From Tamarix chinensis (taxonomy: Eukaryota > Streptophyta > Magnoliopsida > Caryophyllales > Tamaricaceae), in contig CM060181.1 in assembly GCA_030549775.1 (NCBI GenBank), forward strand, positions 50,102,218 to 50,166,217: a DNA stretch of 64,000 bases. Direction: 5' to 3'. A program made the position numbers and the translations under genes. Each line of letters starts with the position of its first letter. The first letter of the stretch is position 1. Below are positions 37,030-49,639 of this stretch, one piece after another. A model generated the notes under the pieces. The model was not told where the DNA came from, ran no database searches, and saw nothing but the letters and a program-made list of their open reading frames with translations.

Positions 37030-37160
37030 TTCTTTACCCACCGAATCACAGAAGGACTCGGGGAAGAAAGAGAGAGAGATGAAGAAAGGAATATGGCTGA
37101 GACGGTGCTTCGAAGATCTTTGGTTTGGTATCTGAGGGGGCATTGTTATTGAATATATAA
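37030..37160 (-). promoter_or_regulatory. putative transcription start and first UTR exon of clamp gene
   Basis: Minus strand: an ATTATATATT TATA-like box (about 37150-37162), then a CT-rich leader and the sequence GGTAAAGAAG/GTATTACTTC, a possible donor near 37030. Inferred from position only. Confidence 0.35.
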
Positions 37161-37298
37161 TAGTATAATACAATGGATTAATGGAAAAGTTGTCATTTTT
37201 CATTATTCGCCGCTTTTGGTCGTGGTTTCGGTCTGACTACACTTTCTCGTCACTAATGTTTTTATTTATATTTAATATGTAGCGTGCATCTTCGTCAT

Positions 37299-37382
37299 CC
37301 GACCTTAGCTCAGTTGGTAGAGCGGAGGACTGTAGTTGTAACAGATATCCTTAGGTCACTGGTTCGAATCCGGTAGGTCGGA
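37299..37382 (+). tRNA. tRNA-Tyr (GTA) with intron
   Basis: The acceptor stem CCGACCT pairs with AGGTCGG (37375-37381), discriminator A. A box TAGCTCAGTTGG and B box GGTTCGAATCC are canonical. Anticodon stem GAGGA/TCCTT closes a CTGTAGA loop with anticodon GTA at 37332-37334. An 11-nt intron (37336-37346) lies at the standard place one base 3' of the anticodon, as in plant nuclear tRNA-Tyr genes. Upstream is an AT-rich TATTTATATTTAATATG; downstream a T6 run (37385-37390) serves as the Pol III terminator. Confidence 0.97.
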
Positions 37383-37384
37383 CA

Positions 37385-37390
37385 TTTTTT
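37385..37390 (+). terminator. Pol III terminator of tRNA-Tyr
   Basis: Six T residues three bases after the tRNA. Confidence 0.85.
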
Positions 37391-37989
37391 ACTTCCCCCT
37401 AATATCATTTTCCTTAAATACGATGCTTTTAATGATATACAGTATACTAGTGGAGGTTAAATCAAGTTTTCCAAAGTACTATTCAGTTCTTTCCTTTCTC
37501 CTGTTGTCTGTTTATGCTTTATGTTTTAAGTTTGGTACTAATAAAATAATAATGAGTAGCTTCTACTCAATTTACAAATCCACTTCTTACTCGAAAGGAC
37601 AATGCGACATTGATCAGAACTGTCATCATCTTATCATATCTAATTGCCTGTCCCATCAAACATTAATTAATTTTTTTGACAGACCAGCCTACCGCAGCAC
37701 TTGAAAATTCAGTGTACGTAGCTTTATTTCTCAATGTAAGGTATGGCACCCCAACAAACTCATGCTCATTGCGGAGGAAGAGCACAGCTATATTGTGACA
37801 TAACAAATTTCATCATCAACATTAATACTATCTTCGAAATATAATCAAGACCGACCCACAATGTTTTTGTTTTCTCTTGAGTGCTAAATTAAAATTTAGA
37901 ATATCTAGTCTATTGGAGTTCCTTACATAACCTTTTTTTTTATAAGAACTTTATAAAGCTCTTAAATAAATATATTCAATAACAATAAA
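37391..37989. other. intergenic, no feature seen
   Basis: AT-rich DNA between the tRNA and the CACTA relic. No motif, repeat border or coding signal recognised. Confidence 0.5.
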
Positions 37990-39930
37990 CAGATTGATTA
38001 GCATAATCTAATATTGTTAACCAAATGCAAACTTACATGCATAATGATCACACAAAAAATGGAAGAAAATACATCTCGAAAGTATATAATATAACCAAAA
38101 TCATGTCCAATATTTGGGAGTCAATAACATTAGCATATATTTCTTTCATAAAGAAATAAAATCGATTGATGATACTATGAACACAATTGGATAAAATAGA
38201 ATATAAAACTATCGGCAACAAATCTTGAATGATAACATGATGATCGTGTGATTTTATGCCCATTAACTTTAAATATTTTATTGAAACAAGGCTCTTGATA
38301 TTTGATAAATAGTATTTCAAAACCTTCACTCTATTTAGATACTCACGTAAAGAAAATTTCTCGTTTCTAGAAAGAGTATAACATGTTAGAAGTAAAAAAT
38401 TTATATTATCTACTTTTTGCAAATTTAATTATATTTTGATACCTATCTCATTGAGATCCAACTTAGCATTGATGTCATCCTTGATCTTTTTTGACACATT
38501 TAGACGCATGTCAATTATATTATCAAATATATTATTCTAAACACGAATCACATGAAACTAGTGCTACATATATAAGTGTTTTCAATGTGGAAGGTCAAAG
38601 AATATTGACCTTTTTTACCACCCACTTGTTGGAACTAACTTCTTGTTCTTTTTTTTTTCAAAAGACACATTCATTACCCTTAATTTTTCAAATACATGGA
38701 GTCCCATGAGCAGATTCAAAATTATATCTTCTTCAACTTTTCCATTTGGATCTTTTCTTTACCTCTGATAATAATGGTTTGTAAGAAAGAACTTATGATG
38801 TCCAACATAGGTGATCTCCCTACTCTTCTTTAATTGGATAAATTCCATGTTATCTTCACAAATAGATCATGCATAATATTTAGGCACACTATAACTAGAA
38901 AGATTATCAAATGCTAAAAAATCATTTATTTTGAAATGTTTGAGAATTTGAAGTATAATTACTGGGTTAGTTTGGATCCTATATAAAAAAATATAACATC
39001 ATCTATTTATAATTCATGCACTATGATGGAGGGAGATTATATATTACTAAGATAACTGGTCATAAATTGTAGTTTATTTTCCCATTGAAATTATTCATTT
39101 CATCAAAGCAAAGTGTGAAACACAAATTTTTAGCTTCGGAGCCAAATTCAAAGAATTTGGCATCGGTCATTTTCCAATGAGGAGTATCGACCATATGTAT
39201 AAGCTTTCCATCATAATCCCTCTCTTTAGCATGCCACATAAGACTCTTCACATATTCTCTATTATTAAACATATGTCGGAATCTTAGTATGATTGAAAAG
39301 TGCCACAAAACCTTATTAGAAACCTTAAACTTATTGAATTGTGACATTTGACATTAATAACATGTATCAAATGACACATGTTTATTGTGATACAAAATGT
39401 AATAATTTGGACATGCATGAATTTTTTTTTTCATAATTCAAGTCAATAGAACAAATAATTTTCTTTATTTATTATATCCTAGGAGGAGGTACATTGTCTT
39501 CCAGAAGCATCTCTTTCAATAATTTGAGAAGAGAAGTAAAGCTTTCATCGTTCAATCCATTAGTAGCCTTGAGGTATATACTCATTATAGCTAATGATTT
39601 TGTAAATTTAGTAAAAAGTTCTTTACAAGGGTGTTTCGAATCACTAGCTAAATTATAAAACTTTCCTAGACAGTTTATAAAGTGTTCTTCTACATTATTT
39701 TTTAAGTTTTCCATGTTAATAAAGTTATCGTATTCAAAATCATCACTTTCAACACAACTAGTTTAGTCGCCAATGGACTCTCTATGCTAAATTCAGTAAG
39801 TGTAACTCTTACCAAATCCCTACATAATAAGATGATCTTATATTTCAATGACACATTTCTTATTACTATTGTCACTATCAATACATGGGCAACATATTCG
39901 CAAGGGATCTGCAACATGTTAAATCATAAA
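37990..39930 (-). pseudogene. CACTA (En/Spm) TNP2-type transposase relic
   Basis: Minus strand, right to left: a zinc-like C-P-C-I-D start (about 39910-39880), F-Y-x-L and C-x-x-x-F-T-K and N-G-x-x-x-x-S-F-T-x-L-L-x-L-L-K-E (39714-39472), L-W-H-F and the M-W-H-A-x-E-R...D-G-K-L-x-H-x-x-D-(T/S)-P-x-W-K block (39347-39060), then F-F-D-L-P-x-W-K and N-I-F-D-N-I-I (about 38640-38510), and finally the G-(I/M)-K-S-H-D-x-H-x-x-x-Q-x-L-L-P-I segment followed by E-M-Y-F-x-P (38422-38048). That is the full order of TNP2 transposase, with several frameshifts and stops. No CACTA termini were located nearby. Confidence 0.85.
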
Positions 39931-40781
39931 ATTTAGGAAGTTATCTACACCATCTATATACTCTTTAGATAACCTACTAAAGGATACCCACGATCGATTT
40001 GTTATATTCTATATTAAAACTAATGTTGAGAAGAAAAAATTAGGAACAACTACAACAATAATTTACATACTAGATGTATATAAAACATACATAGGTAGGT
40101 ATTATAGTACCCCTAAAATTTTTTTAGGAATAAAGGATAAATAATGGGTTATTGCATAAATATAAAATATGTGTTATGTGGCATGCGAAAGAGAGGGGAA
40201 CATCATGTGGGTGGGGATCGTGTGTGGTAATATTTACTGGTTAAGTGAGTAAAATGTTATGTAGGGAGTGTCCTAACTATTCCTTTGAATAATATGCATA
40301 AATCAAAAGGGGTAATGATGATAAGAGGGGTTAGGGTAAATACCTTGCATGGGGAGTGTGAGCTTTGCATGGGAGTAAGATCAATTTGGTGGGGTCTTCT
40401 TTGGAGGTTGACCATAGAGAGTAGAGTGTGTTATGGGATTTGGTGGACTTAGGGGAGTTATGGTATGTAGGAAGATGGGAGAGTGCATAGGGGTACAAAC
40501 TAGGGTTTTGGGGGTCAACCCTATGGATAGGGTGTATTATAGGGAGAAGTTGAAGGAGTTTGGTCATACATTGGGGTTGTGATGAGGGGTATACCACATG
40601 GACGGTGTGGGTCAATTCAAATGGAGGATAGAGTTGTGTAAGAAAGGGGGTACAAAAATAAAGGGGATATTGAGGTTTCCGGAGGTGTCCATTTGGGAGG
40701 TCATTATCACATGTAGGAGTTGAAGGAGTTAGGCTGTAAGAATTTGGAGTAGGGCTGAGTAAGAAGATGAGGAGAGGATAG
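39931..40781. other. unassigned repeat-like DNA
   Basis: From about 40100 the plus strand becomes G-rich (GGGGTTnnGG words). Its minus-strand open frame (40615-40331) is His/Pro/Ser-rich with no recognised motif. Similar G-rich text continues at 43725 beyond the solo LTR, so this is the host of that insertion, probably another decayed element. Confidence 0.4.
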
Positions 40782-43724
40782 TGTAATGCCCCTTTTTTAG
40801 AAAACCCTAATTATTATAACCAGTAATTATGTGTATTAGTTAGAATAATTAGTGTAGGGTGTTTGTACTAAAAATATTATTAATATGTGTAATATTATTA
40901 TTAATTATTAGATATAAAATTTAATTAGGCTAAAATATGCTAGAGGGTGCATATTAAAGATTAAAACTAGGTTTTGAAAATTTTGCCCGATCATAGCCTC
41001 TCTCCTTTTCCTCTCTATGTGTATAAATAAATAAATAAATAAATAAATATATTATTATTAATTATTAGATATACATATACCTCATTTAGTTCCCTGAAAA
41101 CTACCTCCTTATTCCTCTAATTTTTCTGTCAAAAAACTACCCCAAATACCCTCCTTCTTTCCCCTCCTTACTATCATCAAAACCGCCCAAAAACACCCCC
41201 AAAAACCCACCTTCGGCAGCCCTTGCTGCGCCACATCCATCACCATAGGAAAAACTTCCTATTCCCTCACCCCTAGCTGTAGCAAAACCATCCATTACTA
41301 CCCCCCAAGTTGCGGCAAAATCTACCCATAAACAACTCCTAACCCATCGGTAAAACTCACCAAATCACCCCTACCCTTCGACAAAAACCACCAAATCACC
41401 CCTAGCTTCAGCAAAACTTGCCGAAGCCTAAACCCCCTTACACTAGCCCTCACCATTCCCTACCTCCCTTTTCAGCTCTCCTTTCTGTTGCCCATTCCCT
41501 AGCAACGGTAGATTGTGTTATTGCTAGCCTTCTTGGCCGGCGACATTTCTTCGAACTCGGTTTGTTTTTTTTTTCATTCCTTTCTCTTCCATTACCTTAA
41601 ACCTTAATTAATTATATTATTAGTTATTATTATATTTTTTTAATTATTCTTAGGTGATATTCTAGAAGTTTTAGAAGAAGTGGATCAGGATAAGTGTACT
41701 TAGATACCGAAGCCTTATTAGTAAGGATATTAATCAATGTTTCGAGTTTTGTGTTAAATGGTTGTATGATTATGTGTTTTATCACATTATTGTTATTATA
41801 TTATTAAAATTCATGTTGATGATGATATGATGTATTAATCTGAATTATATGATAGAAAGAAAGTGAGAATATCAAAAGATATGCTAATACAATGATATTA
41901 TGCTAGGACGTATTTTTGTGGATAAGTATAAATTGTGGGAGAGTAGTATGGGACTAATGAATTATTACAAGTGATAAAAAAATTATATCTAAGATATTTT
42001 TTGATAAAAGGAGGATTTGAAAAAAAAAGAATATTGAGGATATTGGATTTTCGTAAAACAAGGGCTATCGACTATTTTAAGGATATTTTGGTCAATATGG
42101 GTTAATATGATGATTTTGGTATTTTAACGTGTTATATGGATTATAATATGCTAATAATATCATATGAAGTGTTTGGGAGTGATTATGAAGGTCATAAGTT
42201 CTTTAAATGAGAAAATAGCCTAATTTGGGAATAATAGCCTTAAAACAGTAATGTTATTATCCTATTGTAAAATGTTATATTTATGACACAAATTTTTTAT
42301 ATGTTGTTAATATGGGTATTTTATGGATTAATATTTAATTTAGTAATTATATGAGCCCTATGGGAGAAATTATGACTTACTTGTTAAATTAGGGTTTTAG
42401 GAGCCTTATGAATGGTAACTTTTGAGATATGACTATTATCGCATATGTAAGACGTGGGATTTAGACCTCCAAATTTGGGTATGTTAATGATACTATTATT
42501 TGAGGAACATATACTAAATTTGGTGGATAAATAATCAATATAGGGGGATTTATGCTTAAATTATGAATATAGGGTTTTCGAGGAAAATGAGCATCTTAAT
42601 ATTTGAGAACAGTCTTGCTATATGTATACTAATGTCTCAATTGCATTAATTATGTTTCTCACTCATAAACCAATCATGAATAAGACAAAGTAAAAGATCA
42701 CGTGAGTCGGGCCGTAGTGTTTTATGAGTCCATTCCACCAGCTTAATAACAGTGGCCAGGCGCGTTTTGCCCTGAGAGGTGCATCAGACCATTCCACTGG
42801 TTTAAGAATAGTGGGGCCTAATCTCAACGTGAAAGATAATATGAGTTAGAGATAAGTAACCAATGATTAAGATACTAATCACTTATAGTGAAAGATTACG
42901 TGAGTTAGGACCGAAGTGTAGGAGTCTGTTCCACCAGCTTAATAATAGTAGTCAGGCTTGTTATGTCCTGGGAGGTTCTTCATATTTTTCCACCGGTTTA
43001 AGAATAGTGGCCAGGAGCATTTTGTCCTAGGAGGTGTAGAGTTTGTTCCACCAGCTTAATAATAGTGGCCAAGAGCGTTTTGCCCTAGGATGTGTTTTAG
43101 ATCGTTCCACTAGTTTGAGAATAGTGGGGTCCTTGAACTCAACGTAAATAAAAGAATGGGTTATATCATATTTATATAATACAAATCAGGACTAGTAATT
43201 ATCTTGTGTTGATTCTTGTATCTCACATGTATACTACATTTTATTATAAATGTGTGTAATGATATGTTTTTCCGATTTTGACTGTATTGTTACCTTACTT
43301 AGTACGTAGTGTACTGATCATTCTTTTTATGGGTGTTGCTCATTCCTATGAGTAGATATGCCATATTTTGCAGGTGATTGATGATTATTAGCTTGATGTG
43401 CTCGCCTTGGATGAGCACTAAACGAATTGGTAAAGGGTATAGTTATCTGGATATCTCTATCTCTCTTTGGACTTTTAGTCCTCTATTTTCACTACTTATT
43501 CCCTCCTCTCTATTTCGTATCTTGTATCGTAGTGGAATTAAGTTCTTCCCACACCTGATTCCTAGGTATAAGGTTACTTTGACCTTGCACCTAACATAGA
43601 ATAGGTATAGGGAGTGCTTCTTCCGTGTTGGATACGATGTGACACCCCTATGTTTTGTGTTTTGGCTTCTACTATTAACTCTTTAAAATGAGAATTTTAA
43701 GTTCTGAAATTTAGAGGTGTTACA
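40782..43724 (+). mobile_element. 2.9 kb solo LTR, family 2, copy 2
   Basis: Starts TGTAATGCCCC and ends AGAGGTGTTACA. Target duplication GATAG (40777-40781) against GCTAG (43725-43729), one mismatch. Length 2943 bp against 2935 bp for 18426-21360, with the same order of parts: CT-rich leader (41090-41590), TTAGGTGATATTCTAGAAG (41652), the palindrome (42879-42891), degenerate repeats, 3' end. An (AATA)n microsatellite lies at 41027-41048. No coding sequence. Confidence 0.75.
42700..43130 (+). repeat. degenerate TTCCACCAGCTTAATAATAGTGG repeats
   Basis: About six units of roughly 65 bp with TTCCAC(C/T)(A/G)G(C/T)TTAA(T/G)AATAGTGGCCAGG and TTTTG(C/T)CCT(A/G)GGAGGTG blocks. One unit group is preceded by the palindrome TCACTTATAGTGA. 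Confidence 0.75.
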
Positions 43725-44113
43725 GCTAGGGCCACTCCAATTAGGGTTTCGAGGGGAAATCCCTTGTGGGTAATGGTGATCATAAATGTGGGAAAAGGAT
43801 AGCATGCCATGACCCATGAGCATGAGGTTCTTAAGGACGCACTTAGGTTGATGGGTAATGTTGGAGATTCTAAGGATCATTGGAGGGTGTGGATATCCTA
43901 GATTAAGGGATTAAGGTTTTCATGAGGTTAGGTTGGGTTGGGGTGGTAGTAGGTCAGGATTCTTACCGAGGTTGTGCATGGATGGGTGTGTGGTATCTTA
44001 TAAATAAGATACGAATAAGATACTAATCACTTAAAGTATAAGATCATTGAGTTGAGCCCGGATGTAGGATATTTACTAGTGCATCGGTTATAATAGTGGT
44101 TAGGTGCATTTTT
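43725..44113 (+). repeat. fragment of another family 2-like LTR
   Basis: After G-rich DNA it carries TACTAATCACTTAAAGTATAAGAT (44021 onward; the palindrome with a damaged right arm) and ATCGGTTATAATAGTGGTTAGG (44084-44105), then is cut by the copy starting at 44114. Confidence 0.55.
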
Positions 44114-47100
44114 TATAACACCCCCAAAATTTACTCTTGAAAAATTTCGTTTAAAAGAATAATGAGGAAGATAAGATAGAATTTGGGGAATGTTACCACC
44201 ACACCTAACACAAAATAAATATCCACCATCTATCTCATGCTAGATGCAAGGCTAAAACCTATCCAATAAAAATTCAAACAACATTTATGCAGTGAGGATA
44301 AACTCCCATAAGGAGATATTCAAAGGCAAATGGCAAGTGAACAATTTCACTGAACAAAATTATCGTTGAATAAATCAATAGAAACTTGTGAAATAATCAT
44401 GGATTTTAAAAGCTTATCAAAGTAATGAAAAATTAAAATTCAATTACAACTCCCTTGAAATTTTAATATAACACTTGAAAACTTCTAAAAATAAATACAG
44501 ATAAATAAAGACAAATCCCAATGGATAAACTCTGGATTGCCTATTCTCTCAAGCCAAGTCTTCAACACAACAATAACATCCAATATCAAGCCTACACTAG
44601 AGGTTTGCTCCCCACCATTAGTGGATCATCGCAGGACCTATTTAACTAAAGTAGTATTAGTACGGGTTTAGTACTGAGTAAATCATGACTACCTAATTCA
44701 TGGAAGGAAACATGATACACATATGATATGATAATCTCTAGTTTACAATACTAATGCTTAATTATACATATGATAAATGCACCATTCCAATCATACAATA
44801 ATTCATTATCAATTATATATATGATACATATAATAAAACATGTGGTTACGAATTCATGCTTATAAATACATGACTAGATATCACAACACATAGGGTACAA
44901 GCGTATAAAAAAAATCACGATCATATGCTAAGTAACACACACTATCCTAGAAGATAACATTCTACACATAAGGGTTAGATGCAATTTAAATAATAGATCA
45001 TGTGATAGTTGGGTATGAACATACGTCATATGATATCACTATTGTAAGAGAAACAACCATGAGACATGCATAGGAAAAGGAAACTTAAAGTTTGTATGTG
45101 AGTGAGAATAAATCATTATTATATATATTTATCATGATCACAACTATTTAATTATATTACCTTAAAGATGAAGACTCAAAGAGATCGTAACAACTAATCT
45201 AGTACTCAAACATTACTAGTCCTAACCGGCCCGCCTAGAAATGTAACTAGACCACCAATAAATACGACACTTAATTATTTAAGTATGCATATGTCCTATA
45301 GGGTTGAAATATATTGAGACACCTATAAAGTAGAAGAGGGTCTCTCTAGACCTCATAAGGCACCCATGATCACAGAAGAGAAAAAACCCTGAATAGTACC
45401 AAGTAAATATTAAACCTAACTCGAATAGCTACACCGAGTGGTATAAATCCTGACTCAAGATCTTTCACTTTAAGCGATTAATGTTTTATTTAAAGATTTA
45501 ACTAATCATAAATCAGGTCCACATAATAACACTTAACTCACTTCCATCAACACAATGAATTTTACTTGGCATTAAAGCCGACTAATTTCAAGTGGCATTA
45601 AAGCCTATAAATTTCAAGCGGCATTAAAGCTAAACCAATCCAAGTGGCGTTAAAGCTGAACTAATCCAAGTGGTATTAAAGCCGATTGATTCTAGGGGCA
45701 TTAAAGCCAAACCAATTCATGTGGCACTAAAGCTGAACAATTTCAGGTGGCATTAGAGCCGAATAATTCCATGGCATAAAATACAGCATAAGGTATCATA
45801 CAATTTCATTCCATACTCAACCACGGATACGGTTTTCTAAACTAATAACAATTTAGGCATATTAGAACATACTACAAAATCACCCAATATTTCATAATTA
45901 GGTAGACATGTTAACCACATAATCATACTCAACCCTTCATATACTTATACACATACAATATTCAAGAGTCATACTAACACGTGTTTCCATTAAGGCTATA
46001 AATTCATGTATACATACAATTACCACACATAACACAACATACACTTTACATAATTAAATAATCGATAAGCATACTCATCACCATCTACTCCAAATAGAAA
46101 TACATTCCAGATTCTGCCATAAGTAAAGGTAAGAAATGACTTACCTAAATCTGAAGCTAGCTAAGCAAATTGAGAAAGAGAGAGAGCTATTGAGAGCTAG
46201 ATAATCCAAGATAAAGTTTTCCTAAATCGCCGATAAAAATAAGAAAACTAGGTTAGAAACTACCTTATTGATCAATAATTTAAATATTATAATTAAATCA
46301 ACATTAGGAGACACAAATGATCTTTCTTGGAAAATATGTCCAAAACCTAAGACTCGCGAGCGTAGCTCTATTAAGGTTTTTCTATTAAGATTTAAGATTA
46401 AATATTAATCAAATCAGGTTTAACACATATCACTAAGGACATATCAAATAGATTGGAAAGCCGAGGAAAGGATAATAGATTATCAGTTAATTTTATCAAA
46501 AATGGCTTACTCATTAGGTTTTATGATCATATAGAAAAACCAACTATTTTTAGGGAACCAGTCCAACCCGATAACATAAGAATACAATTCAAATGAATTT
46601 AAATCAAAAATAGTAATCTACTAGGTGAGAGAAACATAAGCAAATTAGTTTTTTAAAAAACCATCTCTGAAAATTAGGGTTTTTAAGCCCAAATTGCAAC
46701 TCAACTAATTAATTTTGATTATCTTAAATTGATAGCTTAGGAAAACAATTAAAATAATTTTAAATAAATCTAGATAATAGATCTCAACAAAATAATATTT
46801 CGAGTAGCCAATTCAAGACAATTGATTTCCAAAATTAGGGTTTTAAAGCCCAAAACACGAACTCAAATAATTCAAATCAATTAATTCCAATTGAAGGTGC
46901 TATAATGCAACTAGGGTCATTTCAACTATTTTTATAAATTTAATTTTAGAAAAAATAACTATACAAATGACTAATTTTATAATTTCATTTGAAATCTAGG
47001 GTTTTAGGCCCAAAAATATAATTCGATTAAACTTTATTAATTTATTTAAATTGAATGCTTAGAAATTTAATTAGACATATTTTATAGCATATTATATAAT

Positions 47101-48690
47101 CAACTGATCAAAAATAATAAAAGAAATACCCAATTTAGCACAACTAGGTTTTTAAGCTCGGAATATAAATATGGCGAATTCTTTCTAAAATATATAAATT
47201 GATGGTTTGGAATTGAAATTAATATATTCTAATGTAAATTACGTAACCAATTGAATAAAATAACTCGATTTCACAATCCAATTTACACCCACAAGAGTTT
47301 TGACCTAGAAATCTACTTCTGATCAATGTCACACAATTTTCCCAAATTAACACTTCAAATATAAAATTAAATACATTTCAAAGGATATTATAAAATCAAT
47401 TGAGTGAAACAACTTAATTATGCAATCCAATTTTTTCACACACGGATTTTGACTTAGAAATCCAATTTTGATTACTTTTGCATAGATTTCTCAAATTGAT
47501 GATTCCGATATGAAATTAGATAAATTTTATAGCTTATTGTATAATTAATTTATCAAAAATTACTTAATCAGACAAATCCACAAAATCCGAACATAATTAG
47601 GTCAAAATTTTGATTTTCACAAATCAACCATATACGCTACAATTAACCACTCTAAATCAATCATACAACATATATATACATAATTAAACAACTAATTTAG
47701 CTTATCATAAGCTAATTCACACCAAATTAATCAAAAAAAAAGTTAGGGTTTGTGGTAATTTATAACGAATGGAATGCAGCAAATCAAAGCAATTAGAGGT
47801 CGGTCGAACCTTGTTGAAGGGTAAGGACCACTTGCCGGTGGTCGGGCAACATCGGCGGTGACCGAACGGTGGCACCGGTGCTATTGTTCGCTGCTTCTCT
47901 TGTGCTTGTTGTTGCTGCACTCGCTAGCTGTTGTTGCTCATGCGATGGGTGGTAGGGTCGTGTAGAAAGAGTTGTGATAGAGAATGGCTGGTTGTGGCTA
48001 GTGGTTGGCCGATCAGCTGGTGGTCGACAAAGGAGGAGCAAAGAAAAGGAGGTGAGGGTAGGGTTTTGGTGCAAAAGAAAACATGTCCGGGAAAGAGGAA
48101 AAGAAAATAGGGAGAGAAGAAAAGAGAAAAGGGAAAAAGGAATGGGGGCCGGTGGATTTTTTTTTTTTGCAAATACAAATATAAAATGAAATACTAAATA
48201 TCTAAAAATATTATTGGAAAATTTCATCTCAAACACATTTAACGAAAATCATTTTGTAAGGATCCAAAAGTATAAAATTGATATAAAATCTATATAAATA
48301 ATTTTGGAAATTTTTTCGAAAGAAATTACCAACGAACGTAAATATATATATTATTTACGAAAATATATTATAAGACATCAAAAAATATTTAAAAGCATAT
48401 AAGAAAATATTTAAATCAAATTCTAATAGATCGAAACTAATTTAAATAATTTTTAAAACTGGTCTTCGGCAAACCAAAAAGGATAAAATGAAAAAAAAAA
48501 TTTTGGAAAGAAATCCATAACCATAAATAAGCTCTAAAAATCTTTTTAATGTAAAACTTTTCAAAGATCTTAACGACCTTAGAAACGAATAAATTTAAAG
48601 TTAGAAATATTTTCTATGGATAAAATCATTAAAATAAATTGACTATTTTAAACGAAAATTTTATAATTTAAATAATATATTTCGTTCACG
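44114..48690 (-). mobile_element. solo-LTR-like element, family 1, copy B (5' truncated)
   Basis: Minus-strand counterpart of 25259-30104: the 3' end (TATAACACCCCC, expected TGTAACACC), the CACTTTAAG palindrome (45465-45477), the repeat array (45560-45785), AAACCCTAA words and the CT-rich leader (48180-47780) follow in the same order. Similarity stops near 48690, about 340 bp before the 5' end of copy A, where a primer-site and LTR of a different element begin. No coding sequence. Confidence 0.7.
45560..45785 (-). repeat. GGCTTTAATGCC tandem repeats, copy B
   Basis: About eight units reading GGCATTAAAGCC on the plus strand, period about 26-28 bp, the inverse of 28340-28550. Units have diverged differently in the two copies. 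Confidence 0.8.
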
Positions 48691-48702
48691 GTTGCGGTTT
48701 CA

Positions 48703-49020
48703 CTCTGATACCATTTGTAACACCCCGAATCAATACGATCATGTGGGGGCTACCTTAGAGCGCTTTCAGATTGATCTGCTAGCTCTATAGATAAACACGA
48801 GTTCTTTTAGCATGCTTTGTCCTTATTTAAGCACTTCCTAAGAAATTTTCATAAATTTTTTGAAAATTTCCTGGGGGTCACCCATCCTAAAAATTACTCC
48901 ATGGCCAGCAAGCTTAATTGTGGATTTCTTAGGATAGAATCACAAAAAGGATGGTATACCATGTTCATATAAGTAGCTAGATCAATTTTTATAACACTCT
49001 ACTCAATTTGGGGTATTACA
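48703..49020 (-). mobile_element. isolated 5' LTR with primer-binding site
   Basis: 305-bp LTR at 48716-49020: on the minus strand it starts TGTAATACCCC and ends GGGGTGTTACA. Two bases later comes TGGTATCAGAG (48713-48703), an exact match to the initiator-Met tRNA complement. The internal region is missing: family 1 DNA begins within about 15 bases of the primer site. No partner LTR in the window. Confidence 0.7.
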
Positions 49021-49133
49021 ATTTTACCTTGGATTGTTGATGCGGGAGCAGAGTCACAGAACATAACACCGAGGAAGACGGTTACGCTACTCAGAGCGGG
49101 TGCATGAATATGGGGTATGCATGGCTTCATGCA
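49021..49133. other. short unassigned segment
   Basis: Unusually GC-balanced for the region. No feature recognised. Confidence 0.4.
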
Positions 49134-49322
49134 ACATTTGTTAACTAGCGTAATGTTTATTTTTAATTACTAGTTATTGTTATTTACTTTTAGTCAACGT
49201 TTGTTAGCTACCGTAATGTTTATTTTTAAGTGCTAGTTATTGTTATTTATTTTTAGTCAACGTTTGTTAGCTAGCGTAACGTTTATTTTTAAGTACTAGT
49301 TATTGTTATTTACTTTTAGTCG
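49134..49322 (+). repeat. 63-bp tandem repeat, three copies
   Basis: Units starting GTTAACTAGCG (49140), GTTAGCTACCG (49203) and GTTAGCTAGCG (49266): exact 63-bp period, units over 90% alike. Each contains TACTAGTTATTGTTATTTA. Confidence 0.9.
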
Positions 49323-49639
49323 GTTAGTAACTAAATATTAACTAGCTAGTCTTAAGGGAATTAATGCTTTTGGGAGGGAATATTCTTTTAATATTTTGAG
49401 AAGATGCTCGGTTCCTTGGATATATAAACCATAGGAAACCGAGTAGAAACACACAACTTGAATAAGAAGAACAACCTTAAGCATTACTTAAAACCTGAAT
49501 TCTGTGTGGATTCGTTTTGAAACAAAACCAAATCTGTGTGAACGGTTTTGTTCTCAAAACCTTAATCTTTATTTCTGTGTGATTTAAAGATTAATTTATC
49601 CTTCTATTTCCACTTTATATTTTCCCACCTCCTCCCACC
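49323..49639 (+). promoter_or_regulatory. LTR-like promoter region
   Basis: A GGATATATAAACC TATA-like box lies near 49418, downstream of the 63-bp repeats, followed by an A-rich leader and repeated CTGTGTG words. The layout of upstream repeats, TATA box and leader resembles LTR U3-R-U5, but I could not fix its ends or a duplication. Confidence 0.35.

Noticed and set aside
40331..40615. 94-codon His/Pro/Ser-rich minus-strand frame
   Set aside because: Lies in G-rich repeat-like DNA that continues beyond a solo LTR; no motif and no splice or start support.
47717..48236. 147-codon minus-strand frame in copy B
   Set aside because: Same CT-rich leader region as above; sequence not conserved as protein between copies.
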